DNA of 64,000 bases, from the NCBI RefSeq assembly GCF_910592395.1, contig NC_088326.1, forward strand, positions 2,177,001 to 2,241,000, read 5' to 3'. The stretch comes from Lineus longissimus (lineage: Eukaryota; Nemertea; Pilidiophora; Heteronemertea; Lineidae). Under the pieces are notes generated by a model, which did not search any database, was not told where the DNA came from, and saw only the letters and a list, made by a program, of their open reading frames with translations. A program made the position numbers and the translations under genes. Below, piece by piece: positions 11,217 through 24,190 of the stretch. The stretch's first letter is position 1. Every line of letters starts with the position of its first letter.

Positions 11217-14200
11217 TAATAGGTCAAAAGCCATTTTTGATGCTTGAACAAAATTCTCGTTGAGAGTTCGCCAAAACTAAAAGATCTTGAATTCCTCCCG
11301 ACCATTTGCAGCTTAGAAAGTGGTTGCATGTGCTGCATCACCAGGAGTCTGCTATGGCCAGGCCAATATATTGTAGGATTACACATCCAAGTGAGATCTG
11401 ATCTTCTTCATCGCTTCAGGCAACCCAGTGCGTTTAGAGCAATTTAGTACAATTTGATACCAGTTTACAGCTCATAATGATAATTGAGCTATATAAACAG
11501 ACATGCAATTTCGTAGCAATTAGCATTAAAGTACTTTGATGGGACTGAAGTATGTCCATTTCTGCATGTTTTGGTTTACATACAGTGTGTTGACGAATAG
11601 TAGTTTGCAAACGTTCTTTTTGTAACCCCAGTATTTGATCTGACAGCTTGCAGTCGTCTCTGTTAAGATCTCTCGTCTCTGCCTTTCCATGAAATGTTTA
11701 CTAAGCCCCCGAAAAAAAACCGCGAACGCACGATTGCTCGAGATCGATGCCTGTCCGAGATTTTTGCCAAAACGAATGTCCAGCTCCCGTCTACTCGCAT
11801 GAGCAGGCAGGCGCCTTGGTTACAGTTGGGACATAAAAACTTTCATCACGAGGCAATTAGAAGGTTACTATTGCAGTGAATGATGCCGTCAATTGGGTAA
11901 AACAGTGTCGATTTTCTGAAATGTCACGTCAATCGATATTGGCTGACGGACATTGTAAGGCCAAGGCTACAATTCCTGCAAAACGGAAGATAGCGCATCA
12001 CTGAAGCGGTAAATCGATTGATTTTTTTGTAAAGGGAGCTGATCACACTGCTGTTGGCAATACTAAGTAAGTCCGTAAGTCTGCATATTGACCGCCAAGT
12101 TTTGCTCTGCCTCGCTTCCAGGTCACAAGCAGCACAATCAGTGCGCTACCGACCGCTGCATATTTCATTGAAGACCTGGAGACGAGTGTCGGAACTGCCA
12201 GTGTCGTAACTTTTCAACAAACGATCTCTCACCGGCCTTTCAGACGGATTTATCATTCTCTAAACACGTTGGCACCTGACCTACTTTAAGGACTCTTTCC
12301 CTATTGATCTTTTATCAATCTTTGTCTCCGTGCATGGTTAGACACGGACACGATATTGATATAACTAGACTCTTCACTGCGGGTTATCATCGGCGTGGAA
12401 AGCTAAACGTCTTCAAGTCGGATCACAAAAAAGCAAAGGATGACATTTCTGAGGAAAACTACTTTGACACCGACAGTATAATAGTGTTACTTTTTCTCTT
12501 CCTTCCACTTCGAGCATCTCTGTGAAGGAGCGAATAGGGTGGACTGTTCCGTTAAACGATTGAGACAAAGCCAGAGGCACTGTAGGGAAATTGAAGGAGG
12601 TAAGGTAATTCCATTGGTATTCCGATCACATAATTCGTTTCATAACAATTTTCAGCTCTCACCAGAAGTAGTTGCTTCCATCAAGGCGTGTCAAGACCCA
12701 ATAATCTTTAGACCCAGCCAAATCTCAGGAAATCATTGATCATTCTCTACGAAGGCCCAACAAAAAAATAACGTTTGTAGAACCCTGTGACGAAGATTAA
12801 TGTATTGGCAGTCGAAAACGCCAATATGGTTGTTGTTGCTCGATAAACTTCGGACTCCATCCGGGCCGCCATATTCTCTGTATATCTTGTACGTCCATTA
12901 TTCAATTAAGTTCACTTTGATTTGAAATAGGTTCTAGCATCTATTGGGCTTGACTATAACATGCATAAAGCACATGTAGATAAATCAAACCAAAAACTAT
13001 TTCTTAAATCTAAACAAACATGTACATGTACTTAGAAATTTACTTTTTAAGAGGTCACAGATCTGGCGTATTATTTGTATGGAAGCAATAGGCCTACAAT
13101 GATCGGTGACCACGCAGAAAGGACTTTGAAGTATGCATGTCCTCAAAAACTCGTTTTACAACATTTTCGATCACTGCTACCTATGCTCAGGCCACAGATA
13201 GACTGCACACGTCCTCTTTTGACATCTATTTACAATTTATTGATTTCAAAACGTCCTAGCTCTCATGAAAATCTCGTCAGTATGACAAGGAAAGGTGATT
13301 AATTATCATGGATCAATGGGGCGTATTATCTGGCGTAACATGGTTCTCCAATTGAAGGCGGAAAACTGCAGGAATGATTAATTGGAAATTTATTTGAGAA
13401 GTAGTTCGTGTAAGAGGCTGGACAGTAGGAGAACGGAGGTGCGTCATTTCCGGTACAACCAAGTAAATCGCCGTACACAATGCATGCAATGCTTTCATGC
13501 AGATCTAATAGGATGAAGAGTAGGTTTTAACTGAATTTGATTGACCCGTTGGCGCATGAATTTCACAACGCATCCGCTTTTATCATTGTCTGATTACAGT
13601 GTAAGTAACAACGTAATACCGTATTGCGTTGTAGCAATCGCATTCAGTCAAAGAGTTTCCCCTACATGCGATTCGACAACACTGTGACACGCGTTGCGAC
13701 TTTGTTATTTTATTCCCCACTGCACAGTCACTTAAAGAGTGAAACAATGGATTTCGTTCTGCAATCATGCGTGCCCTGTGCTGTCATTCAAGCATAATCT
13801 GTTTCCGTTGAAATCTACCCTTCGGAGTACAAGTATAATGCCTGACGTGTAACAGTGTAAAAAAGACATGATAGGCCTATATCTATCAACAAAAATAGCC
13901 AAGCATTATACAATCCGCGTCAGGCTTTATTGCTGTAAGCTTCTACTGGTGAGACTCTCCAAGCCACGCGATATCCTTTTCTTTTTCTTTCTTATACACA
14001 TTAACATTGCTACACCAAAACCTCATTGATATGATAGTATTGACTGAGTTTCGCAATTTCATAGCTCATGTCCTAAATTTTATAGTTATCAACAAAATCA
14101 CCTTCACGATTTTGTGGCTTTGCATAAAGGATTTCGATGACAGATAAAAATCTTTTTTATGAGTCCGAAATGGTTGATATGCTGTTTGTATGTTTAAATA

Positions 14201-15119
14201 ACTCAACTGCGACCGTCGAATCGCGAATTGCCCAACGGGAACAACGCCACGGACCAAAATACTGACGTTTGTGCATATGTAACGAAGTGGAACCTCTCTA
14301 AAGTTTTATACGAATGCGTAGTTCGATGTCAACTGCGAACGTGTTCGTTATGTGTTGTTCGTAGTTATTTAAACCTCTCTATATGGTTGCCAATGTTGAC
14401 AGCATCACAATTTTTAAGATCAGCTAATTAATTAATTATTTCATTTTAGGGCTTTGATCTTGATAGGCGGCATTGTAAAAACACCTGATTATAAATTGCC
14501 CGCCAGGGGACGACAATGCGACCTGTCAATCACGTGACACAATGCCATCAGTGACCTTGAAATACATCATGGTTTCCCTTTATATCTAAGAACCTGTATT
14601 CATTGATGTCAATATCAATTTGATTATCATCCAAATCTGATTACCATGGTATGTGTCCTTTAGAAATGTTCTTAAGTCCAATGAAAAGTAATTTGAAACA
14701 CAATGTCCATGAACCACGGAGGGGTTGATTAAGCTGACAAACCGGCAATCACCATGACTTTTGATACGTGTTCCAAGGTCACGCGACTTTTGCGCAGACT
14801 CGCGAATTATCCGACGCCGTTTCAGTGCCGCTGTTGAGTGTTCGCCGTCATTAGAGGTAGGCTGTTCCTGTCTTCCTCCCCCTACTCCTTATAGACATGA
14901 TAGATAGACTGCTTCTTTGGGCTGTCCCACTCTCTCTCTCTCTCGATCTGTCTACCATATTGATGAATCCTGTGCTCATTTTGGACTCGTTCCTCTCCCC
15001 TATTCCTACAGCCAAAGCTAATTTGAGGGACATTTTCCAAGTCTTGAAGTCACCGCCAAAGCTGAACGATCCTAATACATTTTCTCATTTCAGTGTGGAG
15101 CTGTGGCGATAAGACAACG

Positions 15120-17490
15120 ATGTCAGAAAAGGGGCGAACGAAGGAGGCAGCAAAGTGTCACACGAAGGACCAAGTAAAGGGGCACACGAAGTATGCATCA
15201 AAGGGGCACACGACGGACCCAGTAAAGGGGCACACGAAGGATGCATCAAAGGGGCACACGAAGGACCCAGTAAAGGGGCACACGAAGGATGCATCAAACG
15301 GGCACACGACGGACCCAGTAAAGGGGCACACGAAGGAGGCATCAAAGGGGTACACGAAGGAGGAATCGACAACAGGACGACGGTCAGATTCGGCCAAAGG
15401 GCACACCACGGATAACGACAATCCTCCGTCTTCGGCAAAGGGAGAAAAGAAGGAAGTCGACCTTACTAGGCCAGTTTTCAACCGGTGTCAAGGTGCGTAC
15501 AGTTATAGATGCGCCAGAAGCACACATCGCATGTGACCTTGAGGCCGTGATCTTACTGCGATTACCATTCGTTTTTGGGGGGGGGGGTGTAAATGTGACT
15601 TTTCTTGTAATCGTGCCAGTGCAACGGTCAGTGAAAACCCTGTACCTCATTGGTCAGGCCACGGATGGATTTCCTTGCTTCCTTCAAGGAAAGCTTGGTA
15701 TCGTCATTGAACTGGTGATAGACATATACATGTAGTCAATTAACATTTCCCCCCTCCGCTATGATTAAAAGAAATCCCTGATGGTCCACATGGTATCTAT
15801 GATTTTTACTTATCACAGATTTCCATGTCTCTTCATATCCGCAAACATGAACCATTGCAAACAGGTTGTGTCATCTTTGTAGCAGACCTCTTCAAATCGT
15901 TCTTTTTTAGGCCAACTTGGAATCTACGTAGACCTGATCGACGTTGAGTTGATCGACCCTCTCGCCTATGGCTCGGAGAGGTTCATGATGATAAGCGTGG
16001 CAGATAAGCTCCTTGAGTGCTACCAAAGCATTGAGCTGTGTAAGATCAAGAGCTCTTTGGAAAAGAAGGAGCTGTTGAAGGGGACAGTCTTGGATGGATT
16101 CATCACAGGTAAAGTCAATTATTTAATATAAAAGTCTTCATCTTTATTTTCTTTATCAAGTTTCAAGGTGTGACAAAGTGCAACGAGACTGTACTCTTAC
16201 CGGTATCAGGGTAATAGTAATTAAGATAGAGAGTTTGGACAGTTTTATCCTTATTTTCTTTATCGAGTTTCAAAGTGTAGAGGTGTTACAAAACTGTACT
16301 ACACCGGGATCAGGGTGATAGTTATTTCAATGACTCTTTTTAAGGGATGATAGGACTGTCATGCTACGAAGTGTTAACCGTATCGTAGGCCTGTATAACA
16401 TTCACCACCCCTCCTTTCGTTGATCCAGGCTTGATACTCTCCGTCACCTTTGACAACCTTGAGGCCGTGGAGACGTTCTGGCATCAATACAAATCCGGAG
16501 AAGTCGGAAAGTTTTTCAAGAGTTACCTGGAAACGAAATCGACGAAGAGGTATATCGAAGCAAAACGGCTGGAAATTCGCATCAGGTGCTGGGAGGATGA
16601 ATACGAGGCTTGTAAAGAGGATCTCCTGGCGAATGAGGTGATTGGGCTGTCCCTCGCAGACCATGGTAAGTGGCAAAATGGCGGTTACCGTTGGCAGAGT
16701 CAAAGATCTGACGCCTTGTTGGAGCGTTGCCGGTATTGTGGTCTTGGCCACGGAGACACCTTAAATAAAACAGCGAATGACACAAGTCTACTTGTAATGT
16801 TTTCATTTTTGAAGACTGCGCCTATGAAGCGAGATTGAATACTTTTGATTGACAGCTACAACAGGAAGTCTTACAAAATGATGCCACGTCGTTAACCAAT
16901 CACCGTCTCCTCTTTCAGAATACGATATCAAGATGTTAAGGAAGGCTCGCGCATGGCAGCAAAACTACACTAAAGATCTGTACAAGCTGCGAGACTTCCA
17001 ATACGAGTTCGAGGCTCACCTTGGCGAGTTCATCAACCTTTGTAAAACATTTCAGCCTCAGTCACTCCAAGAATTCGTCAACATAGGTGACCTTGAAGCG
17101 CTGATTAAACGCGCCAAGGAAAGAAAGACAAAAACAGTGGCCATTCTAGAAAGGTACCCAAATACGTTCCAAGCTGTAAGAAAATGTGCCAAGGACATGA
17201 AAAAGGGGATTTTTCACACTGTCGCGGAAGTTCACGCGGGTTGCGAGAGCGAGAAACAACGCGCTTTGAAAGCAAAAATGAATGCCATGTTGGCTGACGT
17301 AATGCGCATGACGGAACCGTGTTACTGCTTCCGGGATACGCACTCTCCGGTCTGGGAGCATAAGGTGATGGATTATGAGCGGAAGATGTTTGTGGGAATG
17401 GTAACAACATTCCCGTGTGTGATTGAGACTATGATCGACGTGGATCACCTTGTTGATGACTATTATGAAGATCTAAAAATAGAACTCTAA
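15120..17490 (+). CDS. TRADD-N-like domain protein with N-terminal KGHTKDAS repeats (four exons)
   Basis: Exons inferred from open frames and GT-AG borders: 15120-15492 (exon opens at 15093 after TTCTCATTTCAG), 15911-16108 (after CTTTTTTAG), 16429-16665 and 16919-17490 (after CTCCTCTTTCAG), ending in TAA. All three internal introns are phase 1, so the frame is continuous over 1380 bases, about 459 residues. Residues 4-83 are ten octapeptides like KGHTKDAS/KGHTKDPV, rich in Lys, His and Thr. Residues about 190-269 read as strand-helix-strand-helix: a hydrophobic strand (LILSVTFD), a helix with ETFWHQYKSG, a strand (LEIRIRCW) and EDEYEACKEDLL. This fits the TRADD-N domain of metazoan death- and immunity-signalling proteins, where FW-x-x-YKSG and EEY-x-x-C positions recur. 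Residues 270-459 look helical and match nothing I know. The TGA-free codons before ATG 15120 (WSCGDKTT) mean translation could start in an unseen upstream exon. The domain call is pattern-based; no search was run. Confidence 0.75.
15129..15368 (+). repeat. 24-bp coding tandem array, arranged as 48-bp dimers
   Basis: Ten 24-bp units encode octapeptides: KGRTKEAA, KCHTKDQV, KGHTKYAS, KGHTTDPV, KGHTKDAS, KGHTKDPV, KGHTKDAS, NGHTTDPV, KGHTKEAS, KGYTKEES. The inner units alternate between an -AS and a -PV ending, so the true recent unit of duplication is 48 bp. The outer units have diverged, as expected if expansion happens in the middle of the array. A further decayed unit (KGHTTDND) lies about ten residues downstream. 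Confidence 0.93.
15577..15587 (+). repeat. G11 homopolymer in intron 1
   Basis: Eleven consecutive G inside the first recognised intron of the TRADD-N-like gene, preceded by TTTTT. Prone to length variation and sequencing error; it is outside the coding exons, so it does not affect the predicted protein. Confidence 0.95.
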
Positions 17491-17557
17491 TGCCGGAAAT
17501 GGTTTGGTACAACAATGCTAATAGGCAGCCTTTACTGTTCTATTCCGCCAGGCGAGT

Positions 17558-17849
17558 GGTATAATAGTTTATACCGCAGTACTGTCTTTATACAGGGCAC
17601 TCTCCTGCCAATTTTGACAGCGATGAAGCAGGTATAATAGTTTATACCGCAGTACTGTCCTTATACAGGGCACTCTCCTGCCAATTTTGACAGCGATGAA
17701 GCAGGTATAATAGTTTATACCGCAGTACTGTCCTTATACAGGGCACTCTCCTGCCAATTTTGACAGCGATGAAGCAGGTATAATAGTTTATACCGCAGTA
17801 CTGTCCTTATACAGGGCACTCTCCTGCCAACTTTGACAGCGATGAAGCA
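17558..17849 (+). repeat. 73-bp tandem array, four copies
   Basis: Units start at 17558, 17631, 17704 and 17777. Each opens with GGTATAATAGTTTATACC, an inverted repeat with 7-bp arms around TAGT, then has CTTATACAGGGCACTCTCC and ends TTTTGACAGCGATGAAGC. Copies differ by one or two bases only, so the array is young. It begins 67 bases after the stop codon of the TRADD-N-like gene, so it may be transcribed in that gene's 3' untranslated region. The period is not a multiple of three and no gene reads through it. Confidence 0.93.
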
Positions 17850-19238
17850 AAGAAAATACGAACAACATGTGTTTTTCGATGGCCGAAACAAATCTATTAC
17901 TTCCCTAACGCGAGACGTTTACTCGTTGTCAGTTTAACTGTATGTATAAACATAAAATACAAAATTTCGGATAGAAATGAATATGTTTAGAATATCAAAA
18001 ACAATTTAGAAGAAGGAGGTGTCTACCTGTAGGCTAATGCAAAACAAGGAAACATCCGAATTTCCAGCTGTGAGATGTCAATTACGCAACTAGGTCGATC
18101 ATGGAATCCCCGTCACGTGACTGGATCAGGACAGACCTGAGACTGGCTGAACACTACAACACATTTTCAATCTTGTACACGTCTGCATCTCAGCACACAC
18201 GCGCAGTGATACTGGAAATGCATCTGTAGAAAAACACTGCACAAAAACTATTTTAATCTACAATGTAGTTTGAAAGAAATCTATATCGACTTATGTTTAT
18301 TGCATATACCCCAAAAACTGGCCTCTGCCATGTGCGAATTGTCTCAAATGTGCTTGCCCATGCATTAGGGCCTACATACTGTGCGTCATTGAGGATTTGG
18401 GGGCGAGACGTTGCATGAGTGACGTCGGGAGAACCAAAAAGTTCGAAACTGCTTCTCAAGATTGATCGCCAATGCTTCTAAAATCTATCCAGATGGTTTT
18501 TGATTCCGGTGAAGATGGCCAGGCGGGGACACCGATTCAGTGTGTCTCATCATTCTTCGTCAAGTGCGGTTGAGTTCTCGCGAGCCCGATTTGGGCGTTA
18601 TGATTTGACATCTTGTAGTGCTGAATTAGCGGCTTGGGACTCTTAACTACTCCCTGCAACCCTTAAGAGCTAATGCACTATCCTCAACGAGCCCTTAGCA
18701 GCTAAGTGCCTTTCAATATCGGTATTGACTTTGCTTGGGTCGTTGCGTGCGAACATTTCACCAATACACATATACAGGGTGTATAGAAACACTTCTAATC
18801 CTTTTGTGTTTAGATATTATGATGAGGAATGTTGTTGTGCATTACCAGGGTAGTTCGATATCTTGTCAACTTGGCGTGATGAAATTAGTCGCGAGATCCA
18901 TATCAATGCAGGTCACCAAGTGAAAAGAAAATGTGTGACTACGAATTAAACTTGCCTCTCTCCTGAGAGTTCCCCGTGACTGGGAATAGTAGCTACAGAT
19001 TGGCCACCTATGGGAATCTTTTGGAACCAATGGAAATACTTTGTGGTTCAAGCCATTCAAGTGCACTTCCAGTATAAATGCACAGTTGATAAATGACCAC
19101 AATGCCTATCTGCCCTTTTCTGCAACGCAATTTCCGCTTCGAATATGAGATGTTCACAATGTGCATTGTGTCTTTAATAGTAATCAGTAAGGAACTGGCT
19201 ATTCGAACTGCCACGGTGCATGGGGCCATTGTTTCCGG

Positions 19239-19300
19239 TCTTATTCGCACCGTCAGAAACACCGTTACGAAAGGTAACGTACCGTGATGGTGCGAATAAT
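19239..19300. repeat. imperfect inverted repeat
   Basis: CTTATTCGCACCGTCAG on the left is mirrored by TGATGGTGCGAATAAT on the right, with GTTAC-GAAAG-GTAAC at the centre. The arms are about 27 bp with a few mismatches. It resembles a very small hairpin MITE. Confidence 0.65.
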
Positions 19301-22300
19301 ACGGAGTGAATAAATAGATCGCACCGTGGTGACATGGGTGATGGTGGGTAAGGAAAGTAGGCCTTATTCATGATTGAGGTGGTGTATGTTTGTGACGAGT
19401 GTTGGAAGTGCCTTTACTCCTGGCTCCGGGTGTGGGTAGGTTCCTTGACTTCCAGCAAGGCCAGCCGGCCCTGTCACGGTACGAATAGCCACGGCCAATT
19501 AGTAAACACGAGAGTTTGTTCTACTTACTCTCCTGCAACACTGAATAAACAGAAAAGCGATTAGTGGAGGAGTTATAGCCATTGTTTCGCACGCTTATGG
19601 TCCCACTATCCCTAGCGGAGCTATCGGAACACTCATAGCTTCCGTGTGAGACAGAGGAGAGTATATGCAAATGAATCGTTTCGACATGATCACCAGATGT
19701 GCACTGAGGCAGGTCAATGATGATGTCATAGACCCGCCGTCTTGAAAACGGCAACCGTAACGATGTATAGCATGTACGTGCGCCATATAGTTCTGTGTAG
19801 TGGTGCTGGCCAATGGTTGCTGCCTATTACAAAGGTTAGTCCGCCGAGGCTGACGAAATCTCACCTTTAGCGGATTAACTTGACTTGGGTCAAGTTGTTT
19901 TGGGTCGCGGGGAAAAAACTAGAAATAAACAGTATTGACAATATCACCCGCGCAGACCGAAACCCAAGCTCTAAGGCTGTATAGCCATTCAGTCTATATG
20001 TACTGGGTGTATATTTCCAGAATATGCACGTTTTTGTATTTTATTAGTTCCTCCACGAAGAAATAACTGCTTCAATTCATTCTTGCTACTACCTAATTTG
20101 TTACATCTACTCCGTAAAAACAATCTGTGTAAGAGCTAGAGGACATTAGCTCTTCATTTGATAGACATGCTACATTTTTTATGAGGTCATTTGTAAACAT
20201 GTTAGCACCATTTGGCTCCCTAAGGAGTCAGTGGTGATTTGTCAAGGATCTAGGGCATCTCTTAAAGGTGCACGGTGTTAAGTCCTTGCTAGAATTGCCG
20301 AATATTAATTTTCTGAATCCCAAACCATACGTTTTTCCGTTTGTTTGACTCGGAATGTCTGCAAAAGAGACATGTAACTTTCAAAGATTACTTCACCTAT
20401 ACATGTATCACTGAAGTTGTTCAGTAGAACTCCTTCGCTTGATAATAAGTGTGTCTACAGATGCATGTTAAACCAGTACTCGGACATCGACATGCCTCGC
20501 TGATAAAAATACTGTTCGTTCTGGCATAAGAGCTTCAGTTGAATGATAAGCAGTCCCTTTCCATTTGTCTTCCGTTTTTCCGTTAATTACAGAAAGCCTC
20601 ATCACCTTTAAAGAGCGCTCATCTGTCATTATGATTACATGTGGGTTAGAAATGACTCACAGTAGTAGGATACATTTTCCGACTTCTTGACGGAAACTAT
20701 CACTTCCCTCAGAGAGAACGTTCTTACCAAATGGGAGAAACCGAAGGAATGATTAAACCTTTTCATATGAAAACACGAATGATATTTTATTAGCCACCGT
20801 ATGGACATGTGGATTGCAATTTGTCAGGTCGACCAGTTGCGAAATCAAGGATAATACCAGGTATAAAATGATACATATTTGATATTTCTAATAAGAACCT
20901 ATCATTTGTGAAATAATCAATGTCACGGAGCAACCTTCTGGGTGGATTTAATAGTTGGAATCCAACTTGTCCGTTCCCTCGGGTGCTGTGCATACGCCAA
21001 CGGCATTATCTTCCGTCAATCTGATGATGAGTGTCCGTCTTATATTGTCGCTAGGGACATAATCCATGCCTTTGGTCATTGAAATCAAAATCATGGGCAG
21101 TTGGTCCGGTACAAATCATGGGTAGGTGGTCTATGAATGATAGATAGTTGGCATATTCTTTTTGAAATCTCGGGGGGCGTTCGTGCAGTCATAATGTTTA
21201 TAATCTTGGTATCCACAGTTCATGAAACGATGCGCATTGACTGGAAATTTTAAATCTCTATTGATATTGATATATAATTAAGCGCGTCCGTTTCTGAAGT
21301 CTCAGTGAACCTTTATGCGTCAAGACAACAATTAGATGCCGTCAAACTAGTTTACCCTGGGCGTTGACATATAGACTTTCAAACACAGCTACGTGTAAGT
21401 CAAACTAGAATGGTAGTCACTGCGATCATGACAAGGTTCTGTGTCAATCAGAACTTAACTTGAACCATTCACGCCAATATATCAATTTCTAAAAATAAAA
21501 AAAAACAACATTTTGCCAATTATAATGGTTACTCAAAGGATATGCTGAAGACCGCTGTTCCTCTTCTTGAAAGGGAACTGACCTCTTGGCAACACCCCTC
21601 GCTGCAACTGATTTGATATCCCTTTGGAGTCGCCTCGTTGCATGCAAATCTTGTCTTACTGGTAGATGATATCTTTCCTCACCTGAACGTGTTTGGAGTC
21701 TATCAGCAGGGGATATCTCCGGTCCTTTTTCATTCAGAATGCGTTCATGACTTGTACGGCTATCAGTTTGGTGTGGGATCAGGCTTGGCCGTATTGTCAT
21801 GATCGTGAAGAGGCGATAGCTGGTGTGACGACATGATAGTGTCCGGTGATAAAACACCTTAAAAGAGTCGCCCCTGGGACCTGAGACAGAGGTAGGTTAG
21901 ACAGGGCCGTATTGTTGTGGGTTGCTGGCTCATGTCAGATCAAATATCCGGGGATAAACCCCTGTCATGCCTGTCCCGAGGCTCCCCTGAGACCTGAAGC
22001 GGGCATTCGCGTAGACTTGGTTCGATTCTGCTTGAGATTTAGCCGATATAGCACCCAGTGCTTGGACCCGGTTTATATGGGATAAACCATGTCACTTTCG
22101 TCGCTGTTCATGGGTCACTTGTAAGGCCGGATTTGCGTTAAACTTGTCATGCTTCACTTGTCACGAGTTAACCGGAAGGCTTGATAACACATGACATGAA
22201 GGTTCGTTCTTCATATCACACATGAAACGCGAACAGTGACGCGTTACATGTGAAAACGTGAACCCTTTATAATCGCGGCCTCACGAGTATGTTTGTTATT

Positions 22301-24111
22301 ACTAAGTTAGGATTAAAAAACACAACATTAACCAACATGAGGCTGAAAAGCGAAAAACGGGAGTCGTATTTTGCCCGGCCTTTCAATATGACTGTATTTT
22401 TCTTGTCAAGACCGAATGACAAGTAAAAATGACATGTTACATGTAAAAACGTGAACTCCATATCAAAGCCCATTCTTCGGGGAGCGAGGGGTCATATATG
22501 TCAATTGCTATGAATGAGATGGCTATCACAAAAAGAAAATCTGTCGTTTTTTCTTGTCGCGTGAGAATGGGGGGTGAGAGACATTTAGAATATTGATGAA
22601 ACACGGACTAGGATTTTGCCTCGAGGTAGGGCAGTGTTGTCTCAACTGATCAGGGGACTACATGAGAAGAGCTGAATAGAAGTCTACTTCTCAGTCCAGG
22701 GCGGTAATGGTAAAAGTGTCTTGCAATGTTTATGATTGAAAAACGTCTTTTTCCGCTAACCTGCATTTATGGTAAGGGTGTACGATGTTGCAATCAATCA
22801 CATGTACCTCAAATACTGTAGACAATGTGATGTACGATAACGTGTCGGCACGATGAAGGAGGAATCGGCTCAACGGTGATAACTAGAAATGTCAAGGGAT
22901 CTTGTTTCTGACATCATTTCAAACATTATTATCAACAAAGCAAGTGCGAGAACCTGATGGTAGCGGAATGTCCTCCTAATCTAGTTTGTCATTCGTCGCA
23001 CTACCTTCAGAATCAGAGCTAAAGGGTTCATTCGCCGGAAAAATTTATCACTCAGCCTAAGATGGCGAAACAGATCAATTAGTGTTGTCGTGATTGGCTG
23101 CCCATCCTGCGGAGTCTTCGTTAGCAACCGTATCATCATCGTTACAGGCGTTGATTGATTGCCCTTATTGGGGCATCTATAATTCTGTAGGACGAACGCC
23201 CATGAAATATTGATATCATCTGACAGGTCAAAGTCATCCAGTGGGTTCCGACGGATTCCGGTGCATAGGAAAGCCGCCAGTTAGTATTCATGTTGTCTGT
23301 CACCATCTACTTCGCATCTACTTGTGTTAGGTACTTGCTCAAATTATTGTTTCTCGCTCTGGTGCTGAAAGAGCATTAGGTTTAAGACACAGAATCGTCA
23401 TCTCATTAGAAGACGCTGCGAGAGCCAGTTGGCCCGAATATGGTGCGGTCTCCTCGTGACCTAACTCTGTAAACAGTCAGGGAACTGGGCCCCGTTTTAC
23501 TTGAAGATATGGGGAAGTAACTTTCTGTAGTGCATATAGCATTATAATAAATTATTAGCAGATGCACTATGAGGTCACTCGACTGTGTTGCCCCATTTGG
23601 GAATGGCATAGGAAAAACGGTTCCGGGCGATATTAGTAGAGGCACATATCGGCGATTTCGTGAACTTCACGTGGCCTACCCTGTCTTCTGCTTTTAGTCT
23701 CCGTTTAAGCTTGTTAATGTTGTCACACCAGTTCAGTAACAACATATCAGCCACATGCCAGACTGTCTCACCCAGCCACCCGCTATCAGTGATCTGTTCA
23801 TAGGGCAACCATCTTCGGCCACCACCTTCGGCCAGCACATCGATTTTCTGCTCAAATAAAAGACAGGCGAGTTATCTACGCCAGCCCTGATATACATTTG
23901 GGTCCTTTGTTGACATGATCACATTATTTCTGCTCAGGGACGTTTATTGACGTGGCCTGTAACACTTCCTTGAACAGTAGAGAAGACGTCCCCCTGTCAT
24001 ATAGCCTATGCTGGAAAGAGCCACTATCATTTATTGTCTTGAAACGCTAAAAAATTAAATTGTGATTCCTGCGCTTTTTGACTGAATATCCATTCACTGA
24101 GGTCGCTTTTA

Positions 24112-24190
24112 TACGGTGGCAGGGAAAGGACATCACATGATTTTCATGTTGAAATAAAAAATCATGTGATGTCCTTTCCCGGCTACCGTA
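24112..24190. mobile_element. short hairpin element, 79 bp
   Basis: The left arm TACGGTGGCAGGGAAAGGAC continues ATCACATGATTTT, and the right arm AAAATCATGTGATGTCCTTT-CCCGGCTACCGTA is its complement with one or two mismatches. About 33-bp arms flank a loop of some 13 bases. Probably a miniature DNA-transposon remnant. Confidence 0.75.

Larger units (their letters stand above)
10415..15092. other. intergenic region between divergent genes
   Basis: About 4.7 kb separating the minus-strand receptor from the plus-strand TRADD-N-like gene, so both promoters must lie in it or in unseen 5' exons. It holds one copy of the AAAGCCCGCTCGC repeat family near 10987-11150, a perfect 16-bp palindrome at 11201-11216 and a pyrimidine tract (CTCTCTCTCTCTC) near 14932-14945. 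A GTAGGC donor-like site at about 14858 could end a non-coding first exon of the downstream gene. No other gene recognised. Confidence 0.5.

Noticed and set aside
21489-21857. 122-codon minus-strand frame rich in Ser and Arg
   Set aside because: No recognised domain and no partner exon; composition could come from ordinary non-coding DNA.
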